A stretch of DNA of 64,000 nt from contig NZ_JAMBOM010000001.1 in assembly GCF_023715615.1 (NCBI RefSeq), positions 434,001 to 498,000 on the forward strand. Direction: 5' to 3'. Below are positions 16,987 through 25,942 of this stretch, one piece after another. A model generated the notes under the pieces. It was not told where the DNA came from and ran no database searches. It worked only from the letters and a program-made list of their open reading frames with translations. This stretch comes from Sporosarcina aquimarina. GTDB lineage: Bacteria > Bacillota > Bacilli > Bacillales_A > Planococcaceae. Each line of letters begins with the position of its first letter. The first letter of the stretch is position 1. Made by a program: the position numbers and the translations under genes.

Positions 16987-17724
16987 ATGAAAATAGTATG
17001 GAATGAATGCTGGTTGGAAGCATTACGTGTCTTTAGGAATCGCTACTTCATCTTTTGGTCGCTCATTATGCCAATTGTCTTTTACGTGTTTTATACAAAC
17101 GTGATGGTTCAAGATGTTGAGGATTCTAAGCTTTGGGAAAAGCATTTACTTATGTCAATGGCAGCGTTCAGTGTAATGGGAAGTTCGATTATGACCCTTG
17201 GACTTCGACTCGTTCAGGAGCGGAATCAGGGGTGGACGACGTATTTAAAAACGACTCCGGTGTCTGGAGCTGTATATTTCATTGCAAAGATGGTGGGACA
17301 GACGGCGGTCCATGTCTTTACGATTATCGTGATCTTTGTAAGTGGTGGTATGGTTAATGGGATTTCGATGACTACTATTGAATGGATCACAGCAGGTATG
17401 TGGATTTTATTTGGAGCAATCCCTTTTCTAGCACTTGGGGGATTAATCGGGACGATGAAGAAGTCGGATACGGCATCAGGTGTAAGCAATCTGCTCTATT
17501 TAGCGCTCGCAGTAATGGGGGGCATGTGGATGCCTATGGAATTTATGCCGAAGCTGCTGCAACAAGCGGCACAATGGATCCCCTCTTATCATTATGGAGC
17601 AGGCGCTTGGTCTATTATTCGCGGAGAAGCACCTGGACTAGTCGGTATCCTAGTTTTAATCGCTTATACCGTTGTTTTCATGATACTATCGATACAAAGA
17701 AGGCGGATGCAGGAGGCGATCTAG
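16987..17724 (+). CDS. ABC-2 type transporter permease (YvfS-like)
   Basis: A 245-residue permease with six predicted membrane segments. The ABC-2 family region MGGMWMPMEFMPKLLQQAAQW lies near residue 178. The start codon directly follows the ATPase stop codon (GGAGGCAAGT as ribosome binding region), indicating tight coupling. It should form the membrane half of the exporter with the ATPase encoded upstream. Confidence 0.9.
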   Translation: MKIVWNECWLEALRVFRNRYFIFWSLIMPIVFYVFYTNVMVQDVEDSKLWEKHLLMSMAAFSVMGSSIMTLGLRLVQERNQGWTTYLKTTPVSGAVYFIAKMVGQTAVHVFTIIVIFVSGGMVNGISMTTIEWITAGMWILFGAIPFLALGGLIGTMKKSDTASGVSNLLYLALAVMGGMWMPMEFMPKLLQQAAQWIPSYHYGAGAWSIIRGEAPGLVGILVLIAYTVVFMILSIQRRRMQEAI

Positions 17725-17727
17725 AAG

Positions 17728-18843
17728 ATGAAATCATTTGAATTATTTCCACGACGATTCGGTTTGATTCCTTATGTATTTCTTGCCTATCTCGCACTGC
17801 CGTTATTTCATGTGCTGTCGGAGTCTGGTTTGAAACGAAATATTGGATTTGTTTTGTTGGTTGTATTTGTTGTCGCATATCGGGAGGCCTACCGGGCGGT
17901 GAAGGATGTTAGCCTCATTGTCTGGTCGACAATCCTATTCGTACTTATTCTAGCATTGGCTTGGTTTTATCAACCATACAATCTGATGCTGGCTTTTTAC
18001 ATCTCGAACTTCATTGGATGGATTGGAGATGCACGTCTGTTTAAGCGATCGGTAAGTGTGTTTGGAAGTGTGCTAGTTTACTGTGGAGTTATATTAATCG
18101 ATGCATATGGCATACAAACTGGGGTAGTTGCATTTCCATTTATTATCGTAATGGCACTTACGCCTATAGCTGTCCGTAATAGTGCGGAGCGCGGCAGACT
18201 CGAAGAAGAGTTGGATGCTGCGAATGAACAAATCCGTGAATTGAGTCGGCAAGAAGAGCGTGTTCGAATCGCACGCGATCTCCATGATACGCTCGGACAT
18301 ACGTTGTCATTGATCACATTGAAAAGTCAGGTGATCCAACGCGTGCGAAACGATTCTGATCGAGTCTTAGAAGAAGCAAAGGGAATTGAACACACATCGC
18401 GCTCAGCGTTGAAACAAGTAAGAGAATTAGTGAGCGATATGAGAGGGAGTTCGGTTGCAGAGGAGCTTGTGCAAATGCAAGAAATTCTTTCGGCTGCATC
18501 CATCGAACTAAAGACAGAACTCCCTGAGCCCCTTCCTGACCTTACCCCACTAAAACAAACGATTATTGGGATGTGTATTCGGGAGTTGGCAACCAATATT
18601 GTCCGACATAGCAGTGCTTCAACGTGTTTGGTATCAATTCAGAAAACAGATGGCAGCTTGGTAACGAGTGTCAAAGATAATGGAATTGGCATGACTGGGG
18701 CTCATTATGGAAATGGTTTGAACGGTATCGTCGAACGGCTAGCATTAGTGGAAGGAACACTTTCAATTGAAGAGCAATCTGGTACTCAATTTAAGCTAGT
18801 CGTGCCGCTTCCCATTACAACAAAAGGGGGAGATTCTGGATGA
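17728..18843 (+). CDS. DesK/NarX-type sensor histidine kinase (YvfT-like)
   Basis: A 371-residue kinase. Residues 15-150 hold four or five membrane segments and no large external domain, followed by a linker coiled coil. The HisKA_3 H-box RIARDLHDTLGHTLS has the phospho-acceptor H186; the HATPase region has ELATNIVRHS near residue 288 and DNGIGM near residue 312. The stop overlaps the response-regulator start (ATGA). Kinases of this type sense membrane state or membrane-bound antibiotics and control the adjoining exporter. Confidence 0.92.
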   Translation: MKSFELFPRRFGLIPYVFLAYLALPLFHVLSESGLKRNIGFVLLVVFVVAYREAYRAVKDVSLIVWSTILFVLILALAWFYQPYNLMLAFYISNFIGWIGDARLFKRSVSVFGSVLVYCGVILIDAYGIQTGVVAFPFIIVMALTPIAVRNSAERGRLEEELDAANEQIRELSRQEERVRIARDLHDTLGHTLSLITLKSQVIQRVRNDSDRVLEEAKGIEHTSRSALKQVRELVSDMRGSSVAEELVQMQEILSAASIELKTELPEPLPDLTPLKQTIIGMCIRELATNIVRHSSASTCLVSIQKTDGSLVTSVKDNGIGMTGAHYGNGLNGIVERLALVEGTLSIEEQSGTQFKLVVPLPITTKGGDSG

Positions 18844-19445
18844 TTTCACTTGTGATTGCAGAGGACCAAAAAATCTTACGTGGCGCACTTGGTACGTTGC
18901 TCGACTTTGAAGAGAATCTGACAGTAATTGGGCAAGCGCAAGATGGAGAAGAAGCATTACGATTAATCCATCAACTGAAACCGGATGTATGCATTCTGGA
19001 TATTGAAATGCCGAAGAAGAGTGGCTTGGATGTTGCGGATGACTTAAAAACAGCGGGCTCTTCTTGCAAAGTTGTTATTTTGACGACCTTTGCACGACCT
19101 GGTTATTTTGAACGTGCCCTTCGAGCGGATGTCAGAGGCTATTTGTTGAAAGACGGGTCAATCGATGAGCTAGCGAATGCTATCAAGAATGTGATGATAG
19201 GTAAACGTGAGTTTTCTTCAGAACTTGTGATGGGACATTTCTCAAATGACAATCCGCTGACTAAACGAGAACAAGAAGTATTAAGTTATGCAGCAAATGG
19301 TCTCACTTCAAAGGAAATAGGGACAGCGCTTTATTTATCACCTGGAACTGTTCGGAATTATTTGTCCGAAATTTTGCAGAAGGTCGGTGCAAAAAACAAG
19401 GTGGAAGCGCTTGTGATTTGTCGGAAAAAGGGCTGGCTGGATTGA
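18840..19445 (+). CDS. NarL/LuxR-family response regulator (YvfU-like)
   Basis: A 201-residue regulator. The receiver domain (residues 1-118) has the acidic pair ED at 8-9, phospho-acceptor D54 (CILDIEMP) and K109 in LLKDG. The C-terminal LuxR-type HTH is at about residues 135-195 (LTKREQEVLSYAANGLTSKE). It overlaps the kinase gene by 4 bp. It probably activates the ABC exporter genes at 16090-17724. Confidence 0.93.
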   Translation: MISLVIAEDQKILRGALGTLLDFEENLTVIGQAQDGEEALRLIHQLKPDVCILDIEMPKKSGLDVADDLKTAGSSCKVVILTTFARPGYFERALRADVRGYLLKDGSIDELANAIKNVMIGKREFSSELVMGHFSNDNPLTKREQEVLSYAANGLTSKEIGTALYLSPGTVRNYLSEILQKVGAKNKVEALVICRKKGWLD

Positions 19446-19466
19446 AGGATATTAATGAAACGGAGG

Positions 19467-19498
19467 CCGCTCACACGTCATTGTAAGAGCGGTTTTTG
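19467..19498 (+). terminator. Terminator of the ABC/two-component operon
   Basis: CCGCTC (19467-19472) and GAGCGG (19487-19492) followed by T5. Confidence 0.85.
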
Positions 19499-19577
19499 TG
19501 TGGTGAAAATTTGAAACTTTCATCAATCCATTTCGTAAAATAGGAAGTAGATGTGATACGAAAAGGAAGTGAACAGC

Positions 19578-20078
19578 ATGCAAAAGCTATCCCAACATGT
19601 AGAAACTCACAAAACTAAGGTAAATCGATTTTATGATCTCATTGCCAACGGGCTCTTCATCGCAGTTATTTTATATACAGTTGTCCAGTGGAATCAGATA
19701 CCTGAGCAAGTTCCAATTCATTTTAACGCATTGGGAGAAGTAGATAACTATGGATCGAGATGGGTCTTGTTGCTAGTACCAATGATCAGTGGGGGATTGC
19801 TTGCGTTGCTTGAATTTTTGGAGCGCCATCCAGAGTGGCATAACTATCCCAGTCGATTAAATGAAACGAATGCGCCACAGTTTTATCAAACTAGCCGGGA
19901 ACTGTTAAATCGTGTGAAAAACCTCTCACTTTTTTTAATGGTTTACATCCAATGGGAAATCGTTCGCGTCGGACTTGGTCATTCAAATGCAATGAGCCAA
20001 TGGGTTTTCGGTGGATTACTTGCTTTGATGGTTGTCGTAATGATTATGGGTGTGGTTCAACAGAAGAAGATAAATTGA
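19578..20078 (+). CDS. DUF1648 domain membrane protein
   Basis: A protein of about 166 residues with four hydrophobic segments. The segment VQWNQIPEQVPIHFNALGEVDNYG (around residues 40-64) is the DUF1648 signature, in which the loop after the first helix reads IPxxxPIHFNxxGxxD. Function is unknown; relatives include SdpI-type immunity/stress proteins. ATG 19578 is preferred to GTG 19569 because AAGGA lies at 19563-19567. A strong bidirectional terminator follows directly. Confidence 0.85.
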   Translation: MQKLSQHVETHKTKVNRFYDLIANGLFIAVILYTVVQWNQIPEQVPIHFNALGEVDNYGSRWVLLLVPMISGGLLALLEFLERHPEWHNYPSRLNETNAPQFYQTSRELLNRVKNLSLFLMVYIQWEIVRVGLGHSNAMSQWVFGGLLALMVVVMIMGVVQQKKIN

Positions 20079-20121
20079 AAAGAAGCATCCTCCAGCAAAA
20101 CTAGTGGAGGATGCTTCTTTT
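20077..20121. terminator. Bidirectional terminator
   Basis: Arms of 17 bp (20077-20093 and 20105-20121, GAAGCATCCTCCA core) with flanking A- and T-runs; it serves the DUF1648 gene and the convergent small gene. Confidence 0.95.
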
Positions 20122-20305
20122 ACCGTTCGGACTTAAGTTGTCGCTTTGGACGAATGAGATAAATATAAATCTGATAGACACCGAATAACAAGGTAAGCGT
20201 CAGGGTAGGAGCCAAGATATTTTGTGGTTCTACGATGAAATAAGCACAAGCTAGGGCAATTACGTATAAAAGGTAACCGATTGAAAAGAGTTTTTTACTC
20301 GTCAA
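20120..20305 (-). CDS. Small membrane protein of unknown function
   Basis: A 61-residue protein with two hydrophobic segments (residues 8-25 and 31-51) and a basic C-terminal tail RPKRQLKSER. The start is TTG at 20305, supported by GGAGG 7 bp upstream on the minus strand; no in-frame ATG exists there. The coding frame ends inside the shared terminator. I do not recognise the family. Confidence 0.65.
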   Translation of the reverse strand: MTSKKLFSIGYLLYVIALACAYFIVEPQNILAPTLTLTLLFGVYQIYIYLIRPKRQLKSER

Positions 20306-20332
20306 TGCATTCCCTCCTATTGTTTGTGAAGC

Positions 20333-20596
20333 TTAACGTTCGCAGGCGATACCGTCTTTGTCTCGATCTAACTTTGTATGTGAGTTATAAATTGCTGCGT
20401 TTACAGTCGGTGCATATTTCGTCTTACCACCTTTGTTGCGTACAGTAGCGTTCTTCGCCACTCCTCCTTTGTACGTCTGATTCAGCATAGTACAGTTTTT
20501 GTAATTAACGGGCGCAGCATCAGCAGGTTGTGCCGGGATTGTTGCGACTCCGAGTGTTAATACTGTTGCGGTTAGAACAGCTGCAATTTTTTTCAT
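20333..20596 (-). CDS. Secreted excalibur calcium-binding domain protein
   Basis: An 88-residue protein starting at ATG 20596 (TGGAGCG upstream). Residues 1-27 are a signal peptide (MKKIAAVLTATVLTLGVATI then AQPADA cleavage region). The remainder is an excalibur domain: YKNCTMLNQTYKGGVA near residue 33 and the terminal calcium loop LDRDKDGIACE. The domain's two cysteines flank it. Excalibur domains occur in Gram-positive surface proteins and nucleases; this is a stand-alone version. A longer in-frame reading upstream lacks a ribosome binding site and a signal-like start. Confidence 0.85.
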   Translation of the reverse strand: MKKIAAVLTATVLTLGVATIPAQPADAAPVNYKNCTMLNQTYKGGVAKNATVRNKGGKTKYAPTVNAAIYNSHTKLDRDKDGIACER

Positions 20597-20773
20597 TATA
20601 AGCGCTCCATTCAATTGATGAATTTTAAGATAATTATAATTGATTTCCAGTTCGATGGAAAGACAAATTATTGAATCAATTGTTAAATTGTGCATTGATG
20701 CCGATTGTTCTTTTAAACTGGCTGATAATAGGCTTGATCTGAGTGAATCGACTCGCGCATAGTGCAATTCCAT

Positions 20774-21395
20774 CCCTAAACGCGCGAAGCGCCACCAATT
20801 AATCTCTTAAAGCCATTGAAGTGTGTCCAGATATCGAGAAACTTCGCTAAGTGTCGGAGAAATGAGCCCATGTGATCGAGAAACTTCGTCCAGTGTCAAA
20901 GAAACCTCTCCACATGTCTGACAAACCTAAATAACTGTCAGAGAACGGCAGACAGAGATGTAGCCAATCCCTAAACGCGCGAAGCGCTACCAATTAATCT
21001 TTTAATGTTATTGAAGTGTGTCCAGATATTGAGAAACTTCGCTAAGTGTCGGAGAAATGAGCCCATGTGATGGAGAAACTTCGTCCAGTGTCGAAGAACA
21101 CTCCCTATATGTCTGACAAACCTAAATTACTGTCGGAGAACGGCTGACTGAGATGTAGCCAATCCCTAAACGCGCGAAGCGCCACCAATTAATCTCTTAA
21201 AGCCATTGAAGTGTGTCCAGATATCGAGAAACTTCGCTAAGTGTCGGAGAAATTAGCATATGTGATCGAGAAACTTCGTCCAGTGTCGAAGAAACCTCTC
21301 CACATCTCTGACAAATCTAAAGAACTGTCGGAGAACCGCTGACAGAGATGTAGCCAATCCCTAAACGCGCAAAGTGCCAACAATTAATCCAAAAA
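20774..21395. repeat. Family B repeat array, 195-bp tandem units
   Basis: The boundary block CCCTAAACGCGCGAAGCGC starts at 20774, 20969, 21164 and 21359, spacing exactly 195. Words TATCGAGAAACTTCG, TGTCGGAGAA, GATCGAGAAACTTCG, TGTCGAAGAA, TGTCTGACAA and TGTCGGAGAA follow at 20, 22, 20, 21, 21 bp. Three full units and one partial. Orientation is opposite to the arrays at 11961 and 41150. Confidence 0.93.
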
Positions 21396-21476
21396 CCTTA
21401 GAAACTTTGGAATGGACATTGTCAAAAGGCTCTCACTTCGTTCATAATGGAAAGAATAGAGTAGGAGGCAATCAGA

Positions 21477-22316
21477 ATGTTAGGACAAATCAAAAGTCAG
21501 ATGAATAGATTTTCAAAAACAGAACTACGAATAGCGGAGTATATCCTGAACCACGCAGAACTGATTCCAACAATGACAACGAAAGAATTGGCTGCAAAGA
21601 CTGACGTCAGTGAAGCCTCTGTTGTTCGGTTCACCAAATCGGTAGGTATTGCTAGCTTCAAAGCGTTCAAGATTTTAATGGCACAAGAGCTTGCGACCAC
21701 GGAAGAATACATAACGGACTTTTCAATTACTCAAAAAAAGGATTCACCATACGAACTATTCCAGAAAGTTGTACATGTCAATCGAGGCGCTATCGATCTA
21801 CTACTTGCTTCAATTGAAAAGAAAGAACTCGAAAAGGCGGTAAAAGCGTTTCAATCGGCGCACAGGATTTTGTTTTACGGAGTAGGTGGTTCTGCAATTG
21901 CAGCGATGGACGCTCAATTCAAGTTTTCAAAACTCGGGTACCAAGTGGAGTATCATGCGGATTTCCATTATATGCTCTCGGTTATCCCTTTTTTAAGCGA
22001 GAACGATGTGTTTGTCGCAATCAGTATGTCTGGTGAAACCAAGGATGTCATTGAACTCGCAAGGTTTGCAAAAAAACAAGGTGCGACTCTAATCGGCATT
22101 ACCAACTTGAACAAATCTCCGCTATCAAAGGAATCGGATATACAACTCGCAACACCAAATGTTGAAAAAGATTTTCGTGTTGGAAGTATTACATCACGCA
22201 TGACTCAACTTACAATAATTGATAGTTTATATATTAGCTTAGTAAACCAAATGGGCGAGACTATTATAGATCGCTATCAGAACGCTCGAGAACAGGCGGT
22301 GAAATTAAGAAGATAA
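21477..22316 (+). CDS. murR: RpiR family transcriptional regulator, MurR-like
   Basis: A 279-residue regulator with an N-terminal RpiR-type HTH (residues 1-77; TKELAAKTDVSEASVVRFTKSVG) and a C-terminal SIS domain (about residues 110-250) with GVGGSAIAAMDAQ and ISMSGETKDVIELA sugar-phosphate-binding loops. MurR senses MurNAc-6-phosphate and controls MurNAc use. It is directly followed by murQ, murP and mupG. GTAGGAGG precedes ATG 21477. A palindrome at 22332-22348 is a likely operator. Confidence 0.88.
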   Translation: MLGQIKSQMNRFSKTELRIAEYILNHAELIPTMTTKELAAKTDVSEASVVRFTKSVGIASFKAFKILMAQELATTEEYITDFSITQKKDSPYELFQKVVHVNRGAIDLLLASIEKKELEKAVKAFQSAHRILFYGVGGSAIAAMDAQFKFSKLGYQVEYHADFHYMLSVIPFLSENDVFVAISMSGETKDVIELARFAKKQGATLIGITNLNKSPLSKESDIQLATPNVEKDFRVGSITSRMTQLTIIDSLYISLVNQMGETIIDRYQNAREQAVKLRR

Positions 22317-22331
22317 CGAGTTTTGCATAAA

Positions 22332-22348
22332 ATGAAATTATATTTCAT
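22332..22348. promoter_or_regulatory. Palindromic operator upstream of murQ
   Basis: ATGAAATTATATTTCAT, a perfect 7-3-7 palindrome, lies 18 bp upstream of the -35 box of the murQ promoter. It fits an RpiR/MurR-type site; the assignment is inferred from position. Confidence 0.6.
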
Positions 22349-22365
22349 ATAATTCAATTAAACTA

Positions 22366-22395
22366 TTGACTTGTAATTTCCTTAAAGCGTACAAT
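22366..22395 (+). promoter_or_regulatory. Sigma-A promoter of murQ-murP-mupG
   Basis: TTGACT (22366-22371), 18-bp spacer, TACAAT (22390-22395); the start codon follows 33 bp later. Confidence 0.7.
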
Positions 22396-22427
22396 GAAGC
22401 CAATGAAACGTTGAAAGGAGTGAGCGA

Positions 22428-23321
22428 ATGCTTGAGAAATTAGGCACGGAACAACGCAATCCTCATACGATGTCATTGGATACAATGAGTGTTGCAGATA
22501 TTCTGAAAGCCATGAATAAAGAAGATGGATCAGCAATTGAGGTGATTCATACACAGTTGCCATCGATTGAAAAAACGGTCCATGCCGTCATCGACTCGTT
22601 TCAAAGAGGTGGAAGGTTGATTTATATCGGTGCGGGTACAAGTGGACGTCTTGGGATTCTAGATGCGGTTGAATGTGTACCAACGTTTGGGGTCTCTCCC
22701 GAAATGGTAGTCGGTTTAATCGCCGGAGGATTGAAAGCGTTCACAAAGGCTGTGGAGGGGGCAGAAGATAATCCAGAGCTCGGAATCCAAGATTTAAAAG
22801 ACATCCAGCTGAATGAAACCGATACGGTCATCGGTATCGCAGCAAGCGGTAGAACCCCTTACGTCATCGGCGCACTGGATTATGCACGCAAAACTGCTGC
22901 TCATACAATTAGTATTAGTTGTAATGAAGGTGCTGAAATGAGTAGTCATGCCGACATTGCAATTGAACTTCCAACTGGGCCTGAAGTGTTAACGGGTTCA
23001 ACACGTCTAAAAGCCGGAAGTGCACAGAAAATGGTGCTGAATATGATTTCGACGGCTGCAATGATTGGTATTGGAAAGGCGTACGAAAACTTGATGATCG
23101 ATGTGCAAGCGACGAACTTGAAACTTCAAGAGCGCTCAAAACGCATCATTATGGAAGCAACTGGGGTGGATCTACATACTGCAACATCTTTCTATGAAGC
23201 TTCTGGCAAGCATGTGAAAACAGCGACCGTCATGATCTTACTTGATTGCTCCAAAGAACAGGCACAAGAACGGATTGAAGCAACAGGCGGGTTTGTTAGA
23301 AAAGCTACACAGCAAGCATAA
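22428..23321 (+). CDS. murQ: N-acetylmuramic acid 6-phosphate etherase
   Basis: A 297-residue SIS-family lyase that cleaves the lactyl ether of MurNAc-6-phosphate to GlcNAc-6-phosphate and D-lactate. Family segments are clear: TEQRNPHTMSLDTMSV (residues 6-21), YIGAGTSGRLGILDAVECVPTFG near residue 66, GIAASGRTPYV near residue 128 and STRLKAGSAQKMVLNM near residue 190. Length equals E. coli MurQ (298). GAAAGGAG precedes ATG 22428. Confidence 0.96.
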   Translation: MLEKLGTEQRNPHTMSLDTMSVADILKAMNKEDGSAIEVIHTQLPSIEKTVHAVIDSFQRGGRLIYIGAGTSGRLGILDAVECVPTFGVSPEMVVGLIAGGLKAFTKAVEGAEDNPELGIQDLKDIQLNETDTVIGIAASGRTPYVIGALDYARKTAAHTISISCNEGAEMSSHADIAIELPTGPEVLTGSTRLKAGSAQKMVLNMISTAAMIGIGKAYENLMIDVQATNLKLQERSKRIIMEATGVDLHTATSFYEASGKHVKTATVMILLDCSKEQAQERIEATGGFVRKATQQA

Positions 23322-23371
23322 AGGGTTTTGAAAAATCATTCACTAGTAGGAAGAGAGAGGGAGGGTACAGG

Positions 23372-24751
23372 ATGAGAAAAGAGCAACAAATGGCGACGGG
23401 CATACTGGAACACGTTGGCGGCAAGGGGAATATTCGTAAAATCGCCCACTGTATGACACGACTTCGCCTAACATTGAAAGACGATAGTAAAGCAGATATT
23501 GCCGCGTTGAAAAAAATTGAAGGCGTCATGGGGGTTGTCGTCGATGAAACACTACAAGTCGTCATTGGCCCAGGAACTGTAAATCGAGTTGCGGATGAAA
23601 TGAGCCAGTTGACGGGTCTTGGTATCGGAGAAGAGTCTGAGCCGGAGTACGACAGTCTGACATTTGAAGAACGCGCTGCGATTGACAACGAACGTAGAAA
23701 AGAGAAAAACCGCACACCGTTCAAAAATTTCCTGAGACGAATTGGGAACATTTTTATCCCACTGATTCCGGGACTTGTCGCTTCAGGGATTATCAATGGA
23801 GCTGCAAACTTTGCGAAAAACGCAGGTGTCGATCCAACCCAAACATGGATGCAGATTTTACTGCTTCTCGGATCGAGTGTCTTCACATACTTAGCGGTAA
23901 TTGTCGGCTGGAACACAGCGAAAGAATTTGGTGGAACACCTGTACTTGGTGCGATCGCCGGAATGTTCTTATTTAATCCATTCCTTGCAGAGATTACGAT
24001 TTATGGCGAGCCTTTAGTAGTCGGTCGAGGTGGTTTATTCGGAGTCATCTTTGCAGCATTCCTTATGACGTTTGTTGAAAAGAATGTGCGTAAAGTTATG
24101 CCAGCAGCAATTGATATCATCTTTACCCCACTCGTTACCGTACTCACTGTCGGTTTCTTCTCGCTCTATGCAATTGTACCGGTAGCGGGTTTGCTAGCGG
24201 ACGGAATTACAAAAGGATTGATTGCCGTTCTTGATGTAGGTGGAGTTGTTGCGGGTGCTGTCCTTGCAGGATTCTTCCTTCCACTCGTTATGGTTGGATT
24301 GCATCACGGACTTACCCCAATCCACTTGGAATTGATCAACACATATGGAAATACGGCATTGCTGACGGTTCTCGCTATGGCTGGAGCTGGGCAGGTCGGT
24401 GCAGCAATGGCAATTTTCGTGAAAACGAAAAACCGTCGTCTCCGTAATATTATCAAGGGTGCGTTGCCTGTTGGCTTCCTCGGAATTGGAGAACCATTGT
24501 TATACGGGGTTACGTTACCACTTGGCCGTCCTTTCATCACCGCTTGTATGGGTGGCGCACTAGGAGGTGCCTTCCAAGCAGTGATGCATACGGCGGCGAC
24601 AGGAATCGGTGTATCAGGAATATCACTCATTCCACTAATTGATGACGGCAAGTACTTGTTCTACTTCCTTGGACTGCTCATCGCTTATGGTGGCGGATTC
24701 CTATTCACGTACCTGTTTGGATTTAAAGAAGAAATGGCACGCGATATTTAA
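23372..24751 (+). CDS. murP: PTS N-acetylmuramic acid transporter, EIIBC component
   Basis: A 459-residue PTS permease. Residues 5-85 are an EIIB domain with phosphorylation site C27 (IAHCMTRLRLTLKDDS). After a linker, residues 120-450 form a glucose-superfamily EIIC with about ten membrane segments (VGLHHGLTPIHLELI, FLGIGEPLLYGVTLPLGRPF). There is no EIIA domain, so a separate EIIA must supply phosphate, as for E. coli MurP. Substrate is inferred from murQ and mupG. GGGAGGG precedes the start. Confidence 0.92.
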   Translation: MRKEQQMATGILEHVGGKGNIRKIAHCMTRLRLTLKDDSKADIAALKKIEGVMGVVVDETLQVVIGPGTVNRVADEMSQLTGLGIGEESEPEYDSLTFEERAAIDNERRKEKNRTPFKNFLRRIGNIFIPLIPGLVASGIINGAANFAKNAGVDPTQTWMQILLLLGSSVFTYLAVIVGWNTAKEFGGTPVLGAIAGMFLFNPFLAEITIYGEPLVVGRGGLFGVIFAAFLMTFVEKNVRKVMPAAIDIIFTPLVTVLTVGFFSLYAIVPVAGLLADGITKGLIAVLDVGGVVAGAVLAGFFLPLVMVGLHHGLTPIHLELINTYGNTALLTVLAMAGAGQVGAAMAIFVKTKNRRLRNIIKGALPVGFLGIGEPLLYGVTLPLGRPFITACMGGALGGAFQAVMHTAATGIGVSGISLIPLIDDGKYLFYFLGLLIAYGGGFLFTYLFGFKEEMARDI

Positions 24752-24759
24752 CAAAAACA

Positions 24760-24806
24760 GCATTCATCTCCATTAGCTATAATGGGGATGAGTGCCTTAC
24801 TTTTTT
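24760..24806 (+). terminator. Hairpin between murP and mupG
   Basis: Arms 24760-24774 and 24781-24795 (GCATTCATCTCCATT with two G-U pairs) and T6 at 24801-24806. It may reduce read-through into mupG; the T-run starts 5 bases after the stem. Confidence 0.6.
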
Positions 24807-24831
24807 ATACGAGAAAAGGATGGTGAACGAG

Positions 24832-25902
24832 ATGCTTGGCATGTCTGTCTATTTAGGAACTGTAAGCTTTGCGGAACACGAACAGCGTATACGAGAAATG
24901 AATGCTGCCGGCTTCCAGTCTATTTTTACATCACTTCATATTCCAGAAAATGATGCATCTGCATATAAGGATGAAGTTCAACAACTTGGGAAATTAGCAC
25001 GAGAACTTGGGATGGAGCTGATGGTGGATGTGAGTCCAAGTGCGCTCGATAGTCTTGGATTCACATGGGACCAAGCAGAAGGATTACTAGAATGGGGTAT
25101 CAGCGGATTACGTCTAGATTATGGGATTGCTCCAAAAGTCATAGCTGAGTTGTCGCAAGTAATGCGCGTTGCGTTGAACGCCAGCACAGTCACGCATGAA
25201 GAATTGAGTCATATGAAAGCTGCAGGCCTTCGACTTGAAGCAACCGAAGCGTGGCATAATTTTTATCCACGACCGGAAACGGCACTGGGTCTCGAAGATT
25301 TTGTAAAACGAAACAACTGGCTCCATGAGGAAGGTGTGAAGGTCATGGCGTTTGCACCCGGTGATGGACAACTACGAGGGCCACTGTTTGAAACGTTGCC
25401 GACGCTCGAAAAACATCGACAAGCATCTCCACTTGCAGCAAGTTTAGAACTGATGAACGATGCACATGTCGACAAAGTGCTCATTGGGGATCCGGGATTA
25501 AGCAAGGCGAGCTTAGAACAATTTAAAGCGTATCAAAATAACAAGATTCGTCTCCGGGCAAAGGCAGCTGACCAAGCAATTGACCAGGCACTTGAAGCAG
25601 CTGCGACCCTTCATACGAACCGGCCAGACAGTGCGCGCGATGTTATTCGTTCCAGCGAATCCCGTCCAGCAGCTATGAAATCAGGCAGTTCCGTTCCTGC
25701 GCAGTATTGCGTAGCGCGACCAACAGGTACGATTACCGTAGATAATGAGCGCTATTTGCGCTATCAAGGTGAGCTCCAAGTAACGAAAACAGATTTAGCT
25801 GCTGACGAGCGCGTGAACGTTCTCGGACAGGTCATCGAAGAAGACGTAGCTTTGCTGAAATATATCGGTGGCAATCAGCAATTTGAAATAGTTTGGATTT
25901 GA
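24832..25902 (+). CDS. mupG: 6-phospho-N-acetylmuramidase (DUF871)
   Basis: A 356-residue protein of the DUF871 family: a TIM-barrel (residues 1-235) and a C-terminal cyclophilin-like domain (about 240-356). Family motifs include GMSVYLG at the start, GFQSIFTSLHIPE near residue 26, SGLRLDYG near residue 90 and NFYPRPETALG near residue 139. Staphylococcal MupG hydrolyses MurNAc-6P-GlcNAc to MurNAc-6P and GlcNAc, directly upstream of MurQ in the pathway. ATG 24832 is chosen because the protein then begins MLGMSVYLG; ATG 24820 is four codons earlier. The set murR-murQ-murP-mupG matches S. aureus in content, not order. Confidence 0.92.
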   Translation: MLGMSVYLGTVSFAEHEQRIREMNAAGFQSIFTSLHIPENDASAYKDEVQQLGKLARELGMELMVDVSPSALDSLGFTWDQAEGLLEWGISGLRLDYGIAPKVIAELSQVMRVALNASTVTHEELSHMKAAGLRLEATEAWHNFYPRPETALGLEDFVKRNNWLHEEGVKVMAFAPGDGQLRGPLFETLPTLEKHRQASPLAASLELMNDAHVDKVLIGDPGLSKASLEQFKAYQNNKIRLRAKAADQAIDQALEAAATLHTNRPDSARDVIRSSESRPAAMKSGSSVPAQYCVARPTGTITVDNERYLRYQGELQVTKTDLAADERVNVLGQVIEEDVALLKYIGGNQQFEIVWI

Positions 25903-25904
25903 AA

Positions 25905-25942
25905 ATATCCCCTCTGAGAGATTTCAGAGGGGGATTTTTTTT
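25905..25942 (+). terminator. Terminator of the mur operon
   Basis: ATCCCCTCTGA (25907-25917) and TCAGAGGGGGAT (25924-25935) with one bulged G and T8. Confidence 0.93.

Noticed and set aside
20597..20773. Longer N-terminal extension of the excalibur protein
   Set aside because: The internal ATG at 20596 starts a clear signal peptide and has a ribosome binding site; the extension has neither.
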